DNA from: Ilumatobacteraceae bacterium | Lineage (GTDB): Bacteria > Actinomycetota > Acidimicrobiia > Acidimicrobiales > Ilumatobacteraceae | Reading direction: 5' to 3' | NCBI GenBank assembly: GCA_022843125.1 | Contig: JALHOG010000006.1 | Span: 1 to 64,000, forward strand | Length of the DNA stretch: 64,000 nucleotides | In this document: positions 19,933 to 28,766 of the stretch, in pieces | Position numbering within the stretch: position 1 is the first letter of the stretch | Layout: every line of letters starts with the position of its first letter | Notes under the pieces: model-generated | Databases searched by the model: none | Told to the model about the DNA's origin: nothing | The model's input: only the letters and a program-made list of their open reading frames with translations | Translations under genes and position numbers: made by a program

Positions 19933-20753
19933 TCGTCGACCTCCTCGACCTCACCGTGGATCACGGTCCCGGCATCGGGGTCGAACTCGACCACGCCCGC
20001 CAGCACCATCACCGGGAACGACACGTTGCCGATCACGACGATCGCCGCGATCGCTGTGGCGAGACTGCGCCGCCACTGGTTGAACTTCGGGTTGTTCCAG
20101 CCCATCGACTGGAAGAGGCTCCACACCCCGTGGAAGAGGTGGATGCCGAGCGCGATGTTGGCGACGATGTAGAGGATCGCAACCGGCACTCGACTGAGGC
20201 TGGCATCGACGTTGCGATACACCTCGCCGTACTCGAAGTCGGGGTTGACCCAACCCAGCGTGAGGTCGGCGAGGTGCCACAGGATGAACAGCAACACGAG
20301 CGAGCCGGTCCAGCGCATGGTCCGGCTGGCGAAGCTGGCGACCTGGTAGTCACGAGCCGACTGGTACTTGACCGGGCGAGCCTTGCGGTTCAGGACCGTC
20401 AACGTGTACGCCGCGTGCACGTGGAACACGAGTGCGGCGAGCAGTCCGATGCGCATCAGCCACAGGGTTCCGTACTCCGGCACGATCGGCACGAGCAGTT
20501 GACGCAGGTACTCGCCGTAGATGTCGAGGTCGTAGTCGCGAACACCGTCCTTCTCGACGATCCCGAGGTACATCTTGAGGTTGCCGACCATGTGCGCGAC
20601 GACGAACCCGATGAGCATGATCCCGGTGATCGCCATCACGTACTTCTTGCCGACCGCGGTCGAGTAGAAGTCGAGAAGGAAGGGCTTGCGCTTCTTGCCC
20701 GCCCGTTTGACCGCCGTGCCCGACACCGGGCCACGTTGCAGCGTTTGTGCCAT
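19929..20753 (-). CDS. sdhC: Succinate dehydrogenase cytochrome b558 subunit
   Basis: 274-residue membrane anchor with five helices and the haem-ligand histidines expected of the b558 family ([32 protein letters not shown]). A single long SdhC replaces SdhC+SdhD. First gene of the operon. A TACCGT -10 element lies 6 nt before the ATG, so the operon mRNA may be leaderless. Confidence 0.93.
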
Positions 20754-20759
20754 GGGGGA

Positions 20760-20765
20760 ACGGTA
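20760..20765 (-). promoter_or_regulatory. -10 element (TACCGT), leaderless sdhCAB start
   Basis: TACCGT on the minus strand, 6 nt before the sdhC ATG. Confidence 0.55.
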
Positions 20766-20944
20766 CTCCCGGAGCGTTCACAGCTTCACAATCGTCCGCG
20801 GAGAGACCGTGCCCATCACGAAGAACGCGAGCCCATCACGGAAAGCGATCACCGCCGGTCACGAACGCCGCGTTTGCCGTGAGGGTCACCGAACGACCAA
20901 CATGTCACGACCTTTCGACGGACCTCAGGAGGTATCCGCCAATC

Positions 20945-23032
20945 ATGGACGCAGTCCCCTATCTCGCCGCGGTCTCAGCGCTCGCGGCGCTGGGCCTCGC
21001 CGGCTACTACTACAAGCTGGTCGAAGCCGCTTCGCCCGGAAACGAGCGAATGGTCTTCTTGATGACCGAGATCCAAAAGGGAGCTCGGGCGTTCCTCAAG
21101 AAGGAGTACCAGTGGGTCGCGGTCTTCGTCGTGATCCTCGCGGTGCTGCTCGCCATCGTGATCGCGCCGCTCGCTGCGGTGACCTACATCCTCGGCGCGG
21201 TGCTGTCGGGCGGTGCTGGCTACGTCGGCATGACCGTCGCGACCCTGGCCAACGCACGCACCACCGAGGCGGCCAGGTCCGGCCCGGGCAAGGCGCTCGC
21301 AGTCGCGTTCCGCGGCGGCGCCGTGATGGGCTTCTCGGTGGCCGGCCTCGCACTCCTCGGCCTCACCGTCACCTACGTGGTGTTCGTCGAGCTGCTCGAG
21401 GTCAACGACCGCTTCGAGATCTTCACGGCGTACGGCCTCGGCGCATCGACGATCGCGCTCTTCTCACGCGTCGGTGGCGGCATCTACACGAAGGCCGCCG
21501 ACGTCGGCGCCGACCTGGTCGGCAAGGTCGAGGCGGGCATCCCGGAGGACGACCCGCGCAACCCGGCCACCATCGCCGACAACGTGGGCGACAACGTCGG
21601 CGACGTCGCCGGCATGGGCGCCGACCTGTTCGAGTCGTACGCCGGCGCGATCATCGCCCCGATCTCGCTGGTCGCGTTCGCTCCGATCCTCGTCGTCGGC
21701 GACGCTGCCGTGCTGCCGCTGCTGATGTTCCCGATGGCGATCGCCTTCGTCGGCATGATCGCATCGATCATCGGATCGTTCCTCGTCAAGGGTGGCGAGT
21801 CGACCGACTCGCACGCACTCGCTCGGGCGCTCCACATGGGCACGAACGTGGCGATGGGGCTCACCGTGCTCGGAACCATCGGCATCTCGTACTGGATGTT
21901 CAGCGGTGATGACTACCGCAACCCGATCGGGCTCGCCATCTCCGTGATCGGCGGCCTCATCGTCGGATGGGCGCTCGGCAAGTGCGCCGAGTACTTCACG
22001 TCCGACCACTACGGCCCGGTGAAGAAGATCGCCAACCAGGCCGAGACCGGTCCGGCGACGACGATCCTCGGTGGTGTGAGCGCCGGCATGCTGTCGGTGT
22101 TCGCATCGGTCGCCCTGATCCTCGTCGGAGTCGGCCTCGCCTACTGGGGTGGCCAGATCACGTTCACCGAGGAGCAGCAGTCGATCGGCGGCATCTACGG
22201 CATCGCCGTCGCAGCGATCGGCATGCTCGCCACCACCGGCGTCGTGGTGTCGGTCGACGCATACGGCCCGATCGCCGACAACGCCGGCGGCATCGCCGAG
22301 ATGGCCGAGCTCGACCCGTCGGTCCGGCAGGTCACCGACGCACTCGACTCACTCGGCAACACCACCGCTGCGGTCGCCAAGGGCTTCGCCGTCGGTTCGG
22401 CCGCCCTCACCGCGCTCGCGCTGTTCAAGAGCTTCGAGTTCGCCATCCTGGCGGCCAACCCGGACGAGGCGTTGAACCTCAACGTCGGCGAAGTCGCCGT
22501 GTTCATCGGCCTGTTCATCGGTGCCGGTCTGCCGTTCCTCTTCGCCGCTCTCACGATCGACGCCGTCGGTCGCGCCGCGCAGAAGATGATCGAAGAGGTC
22601 CGCCGCCAGTTCCGTGAGATCCCCGGGCTCCGCGAAGGCGAACCGGGCGTCATCCCCGACTCGGCACGCTGCGTCGCGATCTCGACCGAGGCGTCGCTCA
22701 AGGAGATGATCATTCCCGGCTCACTCGCGGTGGTCGTCCCGTTGGTGACCGGCTTCATCAGCGTCGATGCACTCGGCGGCCTGCTGGCCGGCGCCCTCGT
22801 CACCGGGTTCGCCCTCGCGATCTTCATGGCGAACGCCGGAGGCGCGTGGGACAACGCCAAGAAGTACATCGAAGCAGGACACCACGGCGGCAAGGGCTCC
22901 GACCCGCACAAGGCAGCTGTCGTGGGCGACACCGTCGGCGACCCCTTCAAGGACACGTCCGGTCCGGCGATGAACATCCTCATCAAGGTGATGACCATCG
23001 TCAGCCTGGTGTTCGCCTCCGCCTTCGTCTGA
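20945..23032 (+). CDS. hppA: Membrane-bound ion-pumping pyrophosphatase
   Basis: 695 residues, about 16 membrane helices. Pumps H+ or Na+ with the energy of pyrophosphate hydrolysis. The substrate-site motif DNVGDNVGDVAGMGADLFESY and the late DTVGDPFKDTSGP are present (shortened here to DPFKDTSGP for the core). The position that sets potassium dependence reads GNTTAA rather than GNTTKA, so this should be a K+-dependent type. The ion pumped cannot be fixed from sight. Start at ATG 20945 with AGGAGGT 11 nt upstream, one of the clearest ribosome sites in the window. Confidence 0.95.
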   Translation: MDAVPYLAAVSALAALGLAGYYYKLVEAASPGNERMVFLMTEIQKGARAFLKKEYQWVAVFVVILAVLLAIVIAPLAAVTYILGAVLSGGAGYVGMTVATLANARTTEAARSGPGKALAVAFRGGAVMGFSVAGLALLGLTVTYVVFVELLEVNDRFEIFTAYGLGASTIALFSRVGGGIYTKAADVGADLVGKVEAGIPEDDPRNPATIADNVGDNVGDVAGMGADLFESYAGAIIAPISLVAFAPILVVGDAAVLPLLMFPMAIAFVGMIASIIGSFLVKGGESTDSHALARALHMGTNVAMGLTVLGTIGISYWMFSGDDYRNPIGLAISVIGGLIVGWALGKCAEYFTSDHYGPVKKIANQAETGPATTILGGVSAGMLSVFASVALILVGVGLAYWGGQITFTEEQQSIGGIYGIAVAAIGMLATTGVVVSVDAYGPIADNAGGIAEMAELDPSVRQVTDALDSLGNTTAAVAKGFAVGSAALTALALFKSFEFAILAANPDEALNLNVGEVAVFIGLFIGAGLPFLFAALTIDAVGRAAQKMIEEVRRQFREIPGLREGEPGVIPDSARCVAISTEASLKEMIIPGSLAVVVPLVTGFISVDALGGLLAGALVTGFALAIFMANAGGAWDNAKKYIEAGHHGGKGSDPHKAAVVGDTVGDPFKDTSGPAMNILIKVMTIVSLVFASAFV

Positions 23033-23041
23033 CGCTCGGTG

Positions 23042-23075
23042 GGCGCCTGGGCCGACGAGCGTCGGCTCAGGCGCC
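23042..23075. terminator. Shared terminator for convergent hppA and GGDEF-EAL gene
   Basis: 15-bp stem with one G-U pair, arms 23042-23056 (GGCGCCTGGGCCGAC) and 23061-23075, loop GAGC. The right arm covers the stop codon of the leftward GGDEF-EAL gene (23067-23069), so one hairpin serves both. Confidence 0.75.
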
Positions 23076-25661
23076 GACCACGTCGTTCAGCAACGCCGAC
23101 AACCCGATCGCCCGCACCCGGAACGGGGCCGTCGCCAACCAGCGATCGAACAGCGCTGGGGCGAGCGGCCTCGCAATGCCGTAGCCCTGGCCGAGGTCGC
23201 ACCCGAGCGCGGTCAGGCGATCGAGGATCGGCGCGTTCTCGGCTCCCTCCGCAACGACGCGCAGCCCGAGGTTGTGTCCGAGTTCGATCGTCGAGCGCAC
23301 GATGACCTCGTCCTGCGCGTCGAGCGCGAGGTTCGCGACGAAGCTCCGGTCGATCTTGAGTTCGGATACCGGCAACCGCCGGAGATAGCTCAGCGACGAG
23401 TACCCGGTCCCGAAGTCGTCGAGCGACAGGCCGACCCCCATCCGGTGCAACCGATCGACCGTCGACATCGTGCGGGGGGTGTCGGCCATCAGGGACGACT
23501 CGGTGATCTCCAGGATGAGGCGGTCGGCAGGGACGCCGTGCTGCTCGAGCCGCCCGGCGATCCGCTCCGGGAGCCACTCGTCGAGCAGGTCGAGCGTCGA
23601 CAGGTTGACGCTGATCGTCAGATCGTGGCCGGCATCGATCCACGACCGAGCGAGCTGTACCGACATGGTGAGCACCTGGTCGGTGAGCCGGCGGATCAAT
23701 CCGGTCTCCTCGGCGACCCGGATGAACTCGTCAGGAGCCACCCAGCCGCGCGTCGGGTGATGCCAGCGTGCGAGCGCCTCCGCTCCGACCACGGTGGAGG
23801 TCGCGAGGTCGAGCTTGGGCTGCAGGTGGATCGCGAGCCCACCGGTGTCCAGCACCTCGCGCAGATCACCGAGCATCGCCAGCCGTTGGGGCGTGCGGCG
23901 GTCGATCTCCTCGCGGTACAACTCGAAGCCGAGGTGATCGTGCTTCGCCGCGTACATCGCGATGTCGGCCCGTCGCACGAGCGCAGCCGCATCGCGATCG
24001 TCGTCGGTCGAGATCGCTACGCCCACGCTCACCGTCACGACGATGTCGTACCCGTCGAGCGCGAGCGGTGCATGCGCAGCCGAGAGCACTCGGTCGGCGA
24101 GCTGGCGGACCGACGCGACGTCGGGTCGGCGGACGAAGAGAGCGAACTCGTCACCGCCGAAGCGGGCGAACACGTCATCGGGCTCGATCAGGGTTCGCAT
24201 TCGAGCCGCGAACTCGATCAGCACCCGGTCGCCCACGTGATGTCCGAGGGTGTCGTTGACCTCCTTGAACTGGTCGAGGTCGAGCATCAGGACCGCGTGT
24301 ACACCCCGTTCGTATCCGGCGGACCGCCCCGCCAATGCGTCGGTGACCGCCCGGTCGAACGTCGCCCGGTTCGGGTCGCCGGTGAGCGCGTCGTGCATCG
24401 CTGCGTGCTGCATGTCGGCGTGCAGGAGCGCCTTGTCGAGCGCGATCGACAGTTGGGCGCCGAGGGTGTCAGCGCGCTGTAGGTCACTCCGATCGAAGAG
24501 CCCGGTCAAGCCTGCTCGGTGGACGACCACGAGCAAGCCCGTGATGGAACCGCCACTCCGCAGCGGCACGATCAACCGATCGGACGGCCGCTCCAGCGTG
24601 GGTCGGACCACGCCGTCCTCGTCGATGGTCCACCACGACGCCGTCTCCGATGCGAGCGCCGCGTCCCACTGCGGTTCGTCGGACGGCGTCGCGATCGGTC
24701 CGACCGGGCAGCCCGACCGAATTGTCGACAGCAGCGCCCCGTTGCGCCCGAGAACGTGCAGCGCGGCCCCTTCAGCCCGCAGCAGACGTCGCACCTCTTC
24801 GATTGCAACGTTCGCGACCTCGTCGACGTCGAGCGATTCGCCGATCACGGCGGTGAACTCGTGGACGGCGTTCAGGTCGCGGTGGCGCTGCGCCAAACGC
24901 CCGTAGCGGAGCAGCGCCAGCCACACGGCGACGATCGGGACGATCGAGAGCGTGGCGTACCCGATGCCGAGCAGCGCCGGCGCGACTGCGACGGAGGCGA
25001 TCAGTGCGCTGGCAGGTCCGACCACCAGCGTCGTGCGTGCTTGACCGACGAAGCGGCGGAACAAGTGCCCTTCGAACGAGGCGACGGCGATCGAGACCGC
25101 AACGACCCCACCGAACGTGGCCAGCGTGAGCCCCGCAGCGGCAGCGACCAGAAAGTGACCCCCGACGAACTCGTCCGTCGAGACGAACCATCGAACGATC
25201 GAGAACGCGACGGCGCCCTCGAACACGCACAGTGCCGCGTTGAACAGGACCTTCAGCGGCTTCGGGCGGTAGAGGACCACCACCAGCCCCACCCCGGCGA
25301 GGATCCGCAGCGGCACCGCGATCACTGGTGACAGGAAGGCGAGCGCGAACACGGTCGGCACCTCGGACAGCGAGATCAAGATCGCCTCGCGTCGATACTC
25401 GATCGTGAACACGAAACGCTCGGCGAGCGCGAACCCGGCGCCGATCAGGATCGCGAGCCACCACGGAGCGGGCAGCGTCGACTCCGTGACGCCATCACCA
25501 AGAAGCAGCAGCGTGACCCCGATCGCGCCCAGGACCACGGTGAGCGCAAGTACTCGCAGCACTCCATCTCGCGGTGGGCGCGCGTCGATCTCGGTTGGCA
25601 CGTCGGCGTCGACGCTCGCGCTGCGAGCACCGTCGTCGACCACGAGCGCCGTCTCCGCCAT
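23067..25661 (-). CDS. Membrane GAF-GGDEF-EAL cyclic-di-GMP protein
   Basis: 864 residues: six to eight N-terminal membrane helices (~40-260), a GAF-like sensor (~275-415), GGDEF (FGGDEF at ~499) and EAL (AEALARW at ~628). EAL metal/catalytic motifs NLSTLDLL, EITESSLM, DDFGTGYSS, ELKIDRSF and AEGAEN are present; the last is usually EGVET, a mild change. The start of the GGDEF domain reads LTGDPNR instead of LTGLPNR. AAGGA lies about 8 nt before the ATG. Likely able to make and degrade c-di-GMP, with direction set by the membrane/GAF input. Confidence 0.9.
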   Translation of the reverse strand: MAETALVVDDGARSASVDADVPTEIDARPPRDGVLRVLALTVVLGAIGVTLLLLGDGVTESTLPAPWWLAILIGAGFALAERFVFTIEYRREAILISLSEVPTVFALAFLSPVIAVPLRILAGVGLVVVLYRPKPLKVLFNAALCVFEGAVAFSIVRWFVSTDEFVGGHFLVAAAAGLTLATFGGVVAVSIAVASFEGHLFRRFVGQARTTLVVGPASALIASVAVAPALLGIGYATLSIVPIVAVWLALLRYGRLAQRHRDLNAVHEFTAVIGESLDVDEVANVAIEEVRRLLRAEGAALHVLGRNGALLSTIRSGCPVGPIATPSDEPQWDAALASETASWWTIDEDGVVRPTLERPSDRLIVPLRSGGSITGLLVVVHRAGLTGLFDRSDLQRADTLGAQLSIALDKALLHADMQHAAMHDALTGDPNRATFDRAVTDALAGRSAGYERGVHAVLMLDLDQFKEVNDTLGHHVGDRVLIEFAARMRTLIEPDDVFARFGGDEFALFVRRPDVASVRQLADRVLSAAHAPLALDGYDIVVTVSVGVAISTDDDRDAAALVRRADIAMYAAKHDHLGFELYREEIDRRTPQRLAMLGDLREVLDTGGLAIHLQPKLDLATSTVVGAEALARWHHPTRGWVAPDEFIRVAEETGLIRRLTDQVLTMSVQLARSWIDAGHDLTISVNLSTLDLLDEWLPERIAGRLEQHGVPADRLILEITESSLMADTPRTMSTVDRLHRMGVGLSLDDFGTGYSSLSYLRRLPVSELKIDRSFVANLALDAQDEVIVRSTIELGHNLGLRVVAEGAENAPILDRLTALGCDLGQGYGIARPLAPALFDRWLATAPFRVRAIGLSALLNDVVGA

Positions 25662-25759
25662 GTGGCGATCCTTCGGAGGGCTGCCGCACCCGCGTGAGGA
25701 AAGATTTCGTCAAGGACAGGAGTCAGAACCGACCGTCCGGCGATCGGGCCGGCGCGCCG

Positions 25760-26563
25760 TCAGGTCTCGCTGACGAAGTCGATCAGTCGTTCCACTGCGC
25801 CGACGAGCTCCGGCTCCAGGTCGGCATAGGTGCTCACCCGATTCCGCAACGTGGGCCAGAACCCGTCGAACGGCACGCCCAGGGCACGGCACATGCCCTC
25901 CTTCCATGGCTGCCCACGCGGCACGTCGGGCCACCGGTCGAGACCGAGCACGCGGGGACGGATCCCGGCCCACACGTCGACGAACGGGTGGCCGGTCACC
26001 AGGACCGCCGGGTGGTCGACCCCGGCCGCGATCCGCGACTCCTTCGAGCCCGGCACCAGATGGTCGAGCAGCACCCCGAGTCGGCGGGCCTGCCCCGGCG
26101 CGAACTCGCGAACGGCCTCGACGAGGTCGTCGGCGCCGTGCAGGGGCTCGACGACGATCCCGAGATCGCGTAGGTCGTCCCCCCAGATGTGCTCGAGCAA
26201 CTCGGCGTCGTGCTTGCCCTCCACCCAGATGCGACTCGCACGCGCCACCCTGGCCGTCCCGTCACCGGCGATCGAGCCGGACGCGGTGATGCGCACGTCG
26301 GCCGCCGCGGTTGCCGGCGCCGGCTTCGCGAGCGTCACCGGCTTCCCCTCGAGCAGGAATCCACCCGGCTTCCACGAGAAGTAACGGAGATGCTGCTTGC
26401 GATCGCGCAGGGTGACGGCCTCGTGGTTCCAGCGGACGACGTCACCGACGAACCCGCTCGCGCGGTCCTCGACGACCATGCCCAGCGCGACCTCGACCGT
26501 CGGGTACCGCGGCTTGCTCCGTTGATCGGCCAACTCGTCGAGGATGTCGCGGTCGTAGGGCAT
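25760..26563 (-). CDS. DUF3097 family protein
   Basis: 267 residues from ATG 26561-26563. The N-terminal part has the family's barrel-like region (VALGMVVEDRASGFVGDVV), and the middle matches the DUF3097 core with RIWVEGKHDAELLEHIWGDDL and LGVLLDHLVPGSKESR. The GKHDAEL / DHLVPGSKE pattern recalls Toprim-type acidic sites, so a nucleic-acid role is possible but unproven. Conserved single-copy gene in actinobacteria. Longer starts exist upstream but read as low-complexity sequence. Confidence 0.8.
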   Translation of the reverse strand: MPYDRDILDELADQRSKPRYPTVEVALGMVVEDRASGFVGDVVRWNHEAVTLRDRKQHLRYFSWKPGGFLLEGKPVTLAKPAPATAAADVRITASGSIAGDGTARVARASRIWVEGKHDAELLEHIWGDDLRDLGIVVEPLHGADDLVEAVREFAPGQARRLGVLLDHLVPGSKESRIAAGVDHPAVLVTGHPFVDVWAGIRPRVLGLDRWPDVPRGQPWKEGMCRALGVPFDGFWPTLRNRVSTYADLEPELVGAVERLIDFVSET

Positions 26564-26650
26564 CGACGTCCGAGCATGGCACGTCGCATCACCGTCAGGA
26601 CGTGCACGTGCGGCGGGGAACTCGCAGGCGCGAGCGAGCGTCCTAGTGCC

Positions 26651-27676
26651 ATGGGGAGCAACAACGACCAACACACCGGCGTCCGCGGACGCCTCGACAA
26701 TCGCCTGGCTGCGTTCGCGCTCGTCGCGCTACTCGGCCTCGCTGCCTGCGGGGGTGATGACGAATCGAGTGCGCCTGCGGCGACGGAGGCGGCTCTGAAC
26801 GTCGAGCCGACGGCGGGCGATGCAGCGATCACGATGGACGCCGGCATCGACGCCGAGGCGGGCCAGGACACCGCGGCTGCCGCCGACGTGAGCGTCGGCG
26901 GTGAACCGGGCTCGATCGACCTCGGCACGATCGGGCGAGATGTCATCGTCGAGATGCGCGTGGTGATGAGCACCGACGACGTGCAGCGTTCGGTGAGCTC
27001 GATCAGCGCGAGGGCATCGGCGCTCGGCGGTGGGGTGGCGTCCTCCGAGGTCGACTTCGGATTGCAGGACGGGCCCGAGCCCAGCGGCTACGCCGTGCTC
27101 GTCGTGAAGGTGCCGCCCGGCGCCGTCGACGACCTGATCGCTGCACTCGGCGACACCGGCGTCGTGCAGTCACTCAATCAGAGCGCGCTCGACGTGACGG
27201 AGCAGCTGGTCGACCTGGACGTCCGCATCGAGAACGCCCGGGCCAGCGTGGCCAACGTCCGAGCGTTCATGGATCGCACCCAGAACCTGTCGGAGCTCGT
27301 CACACTGGAGGCGGAGCTGACCCGGCGCCAGACCGAGCTCGAGCAGCTGGAGGCGCAGCAGCGCAACCTGTCGGAGCGGGTGGCGTTGGCGACGGTGACC
27401 GTCGAGATCGTGCCGACGGCATCGGCGCCCGTGATCGACCCCGCCGACGGCACCGACGACGGGATCGACGACGCCTTCGGCGATGGGCTGCGAGCGTTCG
27501 CCGCCATCGTGTACGGCATCGTGCTCGTGCTCGCCGTGCTCGCACCGTTCCTCGTGGCCGGGGCGTTGGCAGCCGCGCTGGTCTGGCTGATCGTCCGGCG
27601 CTCGAGCCGCAGGAGCGCGCCGGCGACCGGTGCGAGGCTCAACGAGGACGACGACGTGCCCACCCCGACGGGCTGA
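26651..27676 (+). CDS. DUF4349 membrane lipoprotein
   Basis: 341 residues from ATG 26651. Signal peptide with lipobox LAAC, an acidic disordered stretch, then the DUF4349 domain (RDVIVEMRVVMSTDDVQRS ... YAVLVVKVPPGAVDDLIAAL) that includes a coiled coil (LVTLEAELTRRQTELEQLEAQ). A C-terminal membrane helix (~295-325) and basic tail anchor it. Function of the family is unknown; it probably spans from membrane to cell wall. Its last 38 nt overlap the convergent gene at 27639. Confidence 0.82.
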   Translation: MGSNNDQHTGVRGRLDNRLAAFALVALLGLAACGGDDESSAPAATEAALNVEPTAGDAAITMDAGIDAEAGQDTAAAADVSVGGEPGSIDLGTIGRDVIVEMRVVMSTDDVQRSVSSISARASALGGGVASSEVDFGLQDGPEPSGYAVLVVKVPPGAVDDLIAALGDTGVVQSLNQSALDVTEQLVDLDVRIENARASVANVRAFMDRTQNLSELVTLEAELTRRQTELEQLEAQQRNLSERVALATVTVEIVPTASAPVIDPADGTDDGIDDAFGDGLRAFAAIVYGIVLVLAVLAPFLVAGALAAALVWLIVRRSSRRSAPATGARLNEDDDVPTPTG

Positions 27677-28313
27677 GCACCCAGTCGGCGACCGTGCCGT
27701 CCGGGAAGGCGAACGGCGCCCGGAGTCCGGTGTGGGCGATCACGGCCGGCAGGTCGAGCACGCCCATGCCACCGGGCGCCGCCCACCGTCGCCAGCGCCG
27801 CGCCGGGATCTCCGCGAGGTCGATCCTGCCGACGTCCGCCACCTCGACCACTCCGTGGACCACGCCCGACTGGACGTACCCGAGCTCGATCGGTTCGGGC
27901 CGCGCGTCGGCATACCACTCGAGGTCCATGGCTGTCGGCGTGGGCACGCCGTACGCGCGTCCGAGTGCATCGTCGGGCTCGTCGAGCGCAGCGAAGTACG
28001 CCTCGTTCCCGACCGACCATTGCTCGTGCGGCGCGTCGCAGCGATGTTCGGCCCACATCTCGGGCGCCTTGATGACGAACGGATCGGGGCGGACCCGCAC
28101 GCCCCACTCCGCCAGGTGCAGGAGCGGCTCACCTGCACGCACCATCGCGGACCAGTACCAGGCGCGCCCCGCGTGCAGGCGGTGCCCGGACAGCACCCCC
28201 AACGCGGCGTCGGGGGTCCACGCCGCGAACACCCACTCATCGACGGCGCCGGCGTGCGGGAACTCGTCGTCGCCGGACCAGTCGGCGTGCGCCGGGAGCG
28301 TCGCAGCGGCCAT
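27639..28313 (-). CDS. Conserved hypothetical protein
   Basis: 224 residues, soluble, Trp-rich (WVFAAWTPDAALGVLSGHRL, GRAWYWSAMVRAG, RRWRRWAAPGGMG). I recognise no domain. Start at ATG 28311-28313 because a TAGTCT -10 element lies 8 nt upstream; the open frame extends far beyond but through the antisense of neighbouring genes. Divergent from the SCP2 gene (21 nt apart) and overlapping the DUF4349 stop by 38 nt. Confidence 0.65.
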   Translation of the reverse strand: MAAATLPAHADWSGDDEFPHAGAVDEWVFAAWTPDAALGVLSGHRLHAGRAWYWSAMVRAGEPLLHLAEWGVRVRPDPFVIKAPEMWAEHRCDAPHEQWSVGNEAYFAALDEPDDALGRAYGVPTPTAMDLEWYADARPEPIELGYVQSGVVHGVVEVADVGRIDLAEIPARRWRRWAAPGGMGVLDLPAVIAHTGLRAPFAFPDGTVADWVLSPSGWARRRPR

Positions 28314-28321
28314 GTTGGGGC

Positions 28322-28327
28322 AGACTA
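28322..28327 (-). promoter_or_regulatory. -10 element (TAGTCT) in a 21-nt divergent spacer
   Basis: TAGTCT on the minus strand, 8 nt before the ATG at 28313. The same bases read CAGACT on the plus strand, 8 nt before the SCP2 ATG, so the two divergent promoters may overlap almost completely. Confidence 0.45.
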
Positions 28328-28334
28328 GGAGCGC

Positions 28335-28742
28335 ATGAGCGCACCCGACACCGTTCGCTATCTCGGTCTCGACTGGATCCGGGAGCTCACTCGCGAGGTC
28401 GACGAGAGCGAGGCGCTGTCCGATCTCGCCCGCGAGCACACGATCGGCGTCACCCAGATCGTCGTCGATGGTCCGGAGGGCGACGTCACGTACCACCTCC
28501 AGGTCGGTGCGGGAACCGCCTCGTTCGGCGCCGGCCCGGCTGACCCGGAGCACGTCAAGATGGAGCAGGACTGGGCGACTGCAGTCGCCGTGGCCACCGG
28601 CGAGCTGAACGCCCAGGAGGCGTTCGTCACCGGCCGGATCCGGCTCTGGGGCGACCAGCAGGCGCTGATGGAGGCGCAGCCCGTGTTCGGTGCGCTCGAC
28701 ACGGTCTTCTCCTCGGTCCGCGAACGCACCCGGTACGAGTGA
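28335..28742 (+). CDS. SCP2 sterol-carrier-domain protein
   Basis: 135 residues fitting a stand-alone SCP2 fold: GDVTYHLQVGAGTASFGAGP, then VKMEQDWATAVAVATGELNAQEAFVTGRI (only the core NAQEAFVTGRI is diagnostic) and a C-terminal helix. These proteins bind hydrophobic ligands such as acyl chains or sterol-like molecules. Cytosolic, no signal. The Fpg/Nei gene follows 24 nt later on the same strand, probably one transcript. Confidence 0.72.
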   Translation: MSAPDTVRYLGLDWIRELTREVDESEALSDLAREHTIGVTQIVVDGPEGDVTYHLQVGAGTASFGAGPADPEHVKMEQDWATAVAVATGELNAQEAFVTGRIRLWGDQQALMEAQPVFGALDTVFSSVRERTRYE

Positions 28743-28766
28743 GCGGTCGCTGAGCGAGGCGTCGCG

